Positions 42,116 through 42,864 of a DNA stretch of 42,864 nt are shown one piece after another. Origin of the DNA: Parvibaculum sp049671045 (GTDB lineage: Bacteria; Pseudomonadota; Alphaproteobacteria; Parvibaculales; Parvibaculaceae); contig NZ_JBATUH010000102.1 of NCBI RefSeq assembly GCF_049671045.1, positions 1 to 42,864 on the forward strand, written 5' to 3'. How positions within the stretch are numbered: position 1 is the stretch's first letter; every line of letters starts with the position of its first letter. The position numbers and the translations under genes were made by a program. A model generated the notes under the pieces. That model had not been told where the DNA came from. It made no database searches and saw only the letters and a list, made by a program, of their open reading frames with translations.

Positions 42116-42655
42116 CTAGCCCGTCGGAAGAATCCGGCGCTCGATGCGCCCGAAGATCATAGCAAAGATCGGGAAGGTCGCGACTGTCACGAACATGTGC
42201 CAGACGATCGGCTTCAGCGGCAGGACCGTGCCGTAGAAAAGCGAGGCGGCGCCCCAGCCGACAAATCCGGCGAGCGCGGCCGCCATGAAGAAACCGAGCC
42301 AGAACACCGAGAACGGCGCATTCACGGCAAGGAAACGCTGGGTGAGCACGACGATATAGGTCAGCACATAGACGAAGGCCCACAACCCGATCGGCCCGTC
42401 CGAGAGGAGATCGGAAAGGAGCCCGACCAGAAAGACCGCATAGACCGGGAACATCTCTGGGCGGACGATCGCCCAGTAATAGATCGCCATGAGCGCGAAG
42501 GCGGGCATGACCGAGGTGCCGAAGATGCGGCCCATCGGCACGAAGGAAAGCAGCACGCAGGCAAGGCCCATGATGAAGGGCAGAACCGTGACGACGATGC
42601 GCCCGGCGCGCGCCGCGGGTGTCGGTGTATAGGGTTCGAGGCGCGGCATCGTCAC
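42116..42655 (-). CDS. mreD: Rod shape-determining protein MreD
   Basis: A 179-aa membrane protein with about five helices and the MreD pattern (PAFALMAIYYWAIVRPEMFPVYAVFLVGLLSDLLSDGP). It is part of the elongasome scaffold. GTG 42655 overlaps the mreC stop as GTGA; ATG 42649 is possible. It precedes mrdA. Confidence 0.93.
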   Translation of the reverse strand: MTMPRLEPYTPTPAARAGRIVVTVLPFIMGLACVLLSFVPMGRIFGTSVMPAFALMAIYYWAIVRPEMFPVYAVFLVGLLSDLLSDGPIGLWAFVYVLTYIVVLTQRFLAVNAPFSVFWLGFFMAAALAGFVGWGAASLFYGTVLPLKPIVWHMFVTVATFPIFAMIFGRIERRILPTG

Positions 42656-42864
42656 TCGACCCCCGGCGTGTCCTCACCGCTCGCATCGCTCGGCGCGGGC
42701 GGCGGCGTGTCCTCATCGAGCACGTCCGGGATCGGCTGCATCTGGCCCGCAGCGGGCGGCGTCCCGGCAGCCGCGCCGGTCTGCGGCGCAGGTGGCGTCG
42801 AAGCGGCTAGTGGCGTCGAAGCGGTTGGCGGCGTCGAAGCGGTTGGCGCGCGCGAAGTCTGCGC
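42652..42864 (-). CDS. mreC: Rod shape-determining protein MreC, C-terminal end only
   Basis: The last 70 codons of a gene that starts beyond the window, ending at TGA 42652-42654 directly before mreD. The visible part is a Pro/Ala/Thr-rich tail, IPDVLDEDTPPPAPSDASGE near the end, without the folded MreC core. MreC identity rests on position before mreD-mrdA-rodA. The tail contains a short repeat (see repeat entry). Confidence 0.8.
   Translation of the reverse strand, partial: AQTSRAPTASTPPTASTPLAASTPPAPQTGAAAGTPPAAGQMQPIPDVLDEDTPPPAPSDASGEDTPGVE
42793..42846. repeat. Three 18-bp direct repeats in the MreC tail
   Basis: GGCGTCGAAGCGG recurs three times with an 18-bp period (units from 42793, 42811 and 42829), encoding in-frame variants of TASTPP on the minus strand. 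The repeat keeps the reading frame and lies in the low-complexity tail of MreC. Confidence 0.85.

Overview
The window reads as a stretch of ordinary, gene-dense, GC-rich alphaproteobacterial chromosome. Most hand-counted lines are near or above 60% GC, codons are strongly biased to G/C in third position, and many neighbours join through 4-base ATGA/GTGA overlaps. The mix of a P450 with rubredoxin, an epoxide hydrolase, a phosphotransferase beside a CrtC-like protein, and an orphan CheZ-like protein suggests a Hyphomicrobiales member, possibly close to Parvibaculum. That placement is inference from gene content only.

Layout. 1-530: 3' end of an unrecognised gene. 535-4083 (-): a complete Mla-type lipid-transport ABC operon (STAS-permease, ATPase, MCE protein, lipoprotein). 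4251-4732 (+): a periplasmic cytochrome c with a clear terminator. 4911-8237 (+): a CHASE2 sensor whose cyclase domain has lost key catalytic residues, then a dipeptide epimerase. 8292-15747: a catabolic or detoxification block on the minus strand (MDR oxidoreductase, MFS transporter, a 149-aa protein, phosphotransferase, CrtC-like protein, rubredoxin, P450) with a divergent TetR gene. 15749-17213 (-): VOC, GNAT and cupin proteins in overlapping order. 17293-20322 (+): DUF423 protein, then an FAD monooxygenase/epoxide hydrolase pair.

20653-24438: a glycosyltransferase, a methyltransferase and a terpene-cyclase-like toroid protein in one overlapping unit, with a second methyltransferase convergent. 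24628-25221: an orphan CheZ-like phosphatase. 25257-31936 (-): a lipid A aminoarabinose (Arn)-type operon with ArnA split into two genes, one small flippase-like subunit, a terminal histidine phosphatase, and no ArnB aminotransferase in the window. 32149-33117 (-): CorA-type Mg2+ channel. 33438-34796 (+): RhlE helicase. 34851-36427 (-): an unknown protein and GreB. 36529-38749 (+): a lower-GC patch with two secreted proteins of unknown function, abutting the 3' end of a tRNA-Lys. 39065-42864 (-): the rod-shape operon mreC-mreD-mrdA-rodA.

The window is rich in envelope functions: Mla lipid trafficking, Arn-type lipid A modification, a possible surface glycan or glycolipid set, and elongasome genes. 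The best candidates for something undescribed are the GT/MT/toroid cluster, the ArnB-less Arn operon, the P450-rubredoxin pair, the degenerate CHASE2 cyclase, and the secreted pair next to tRNA-Lys. No insertion sequence, CRISPR array or rRNA gene was seen.
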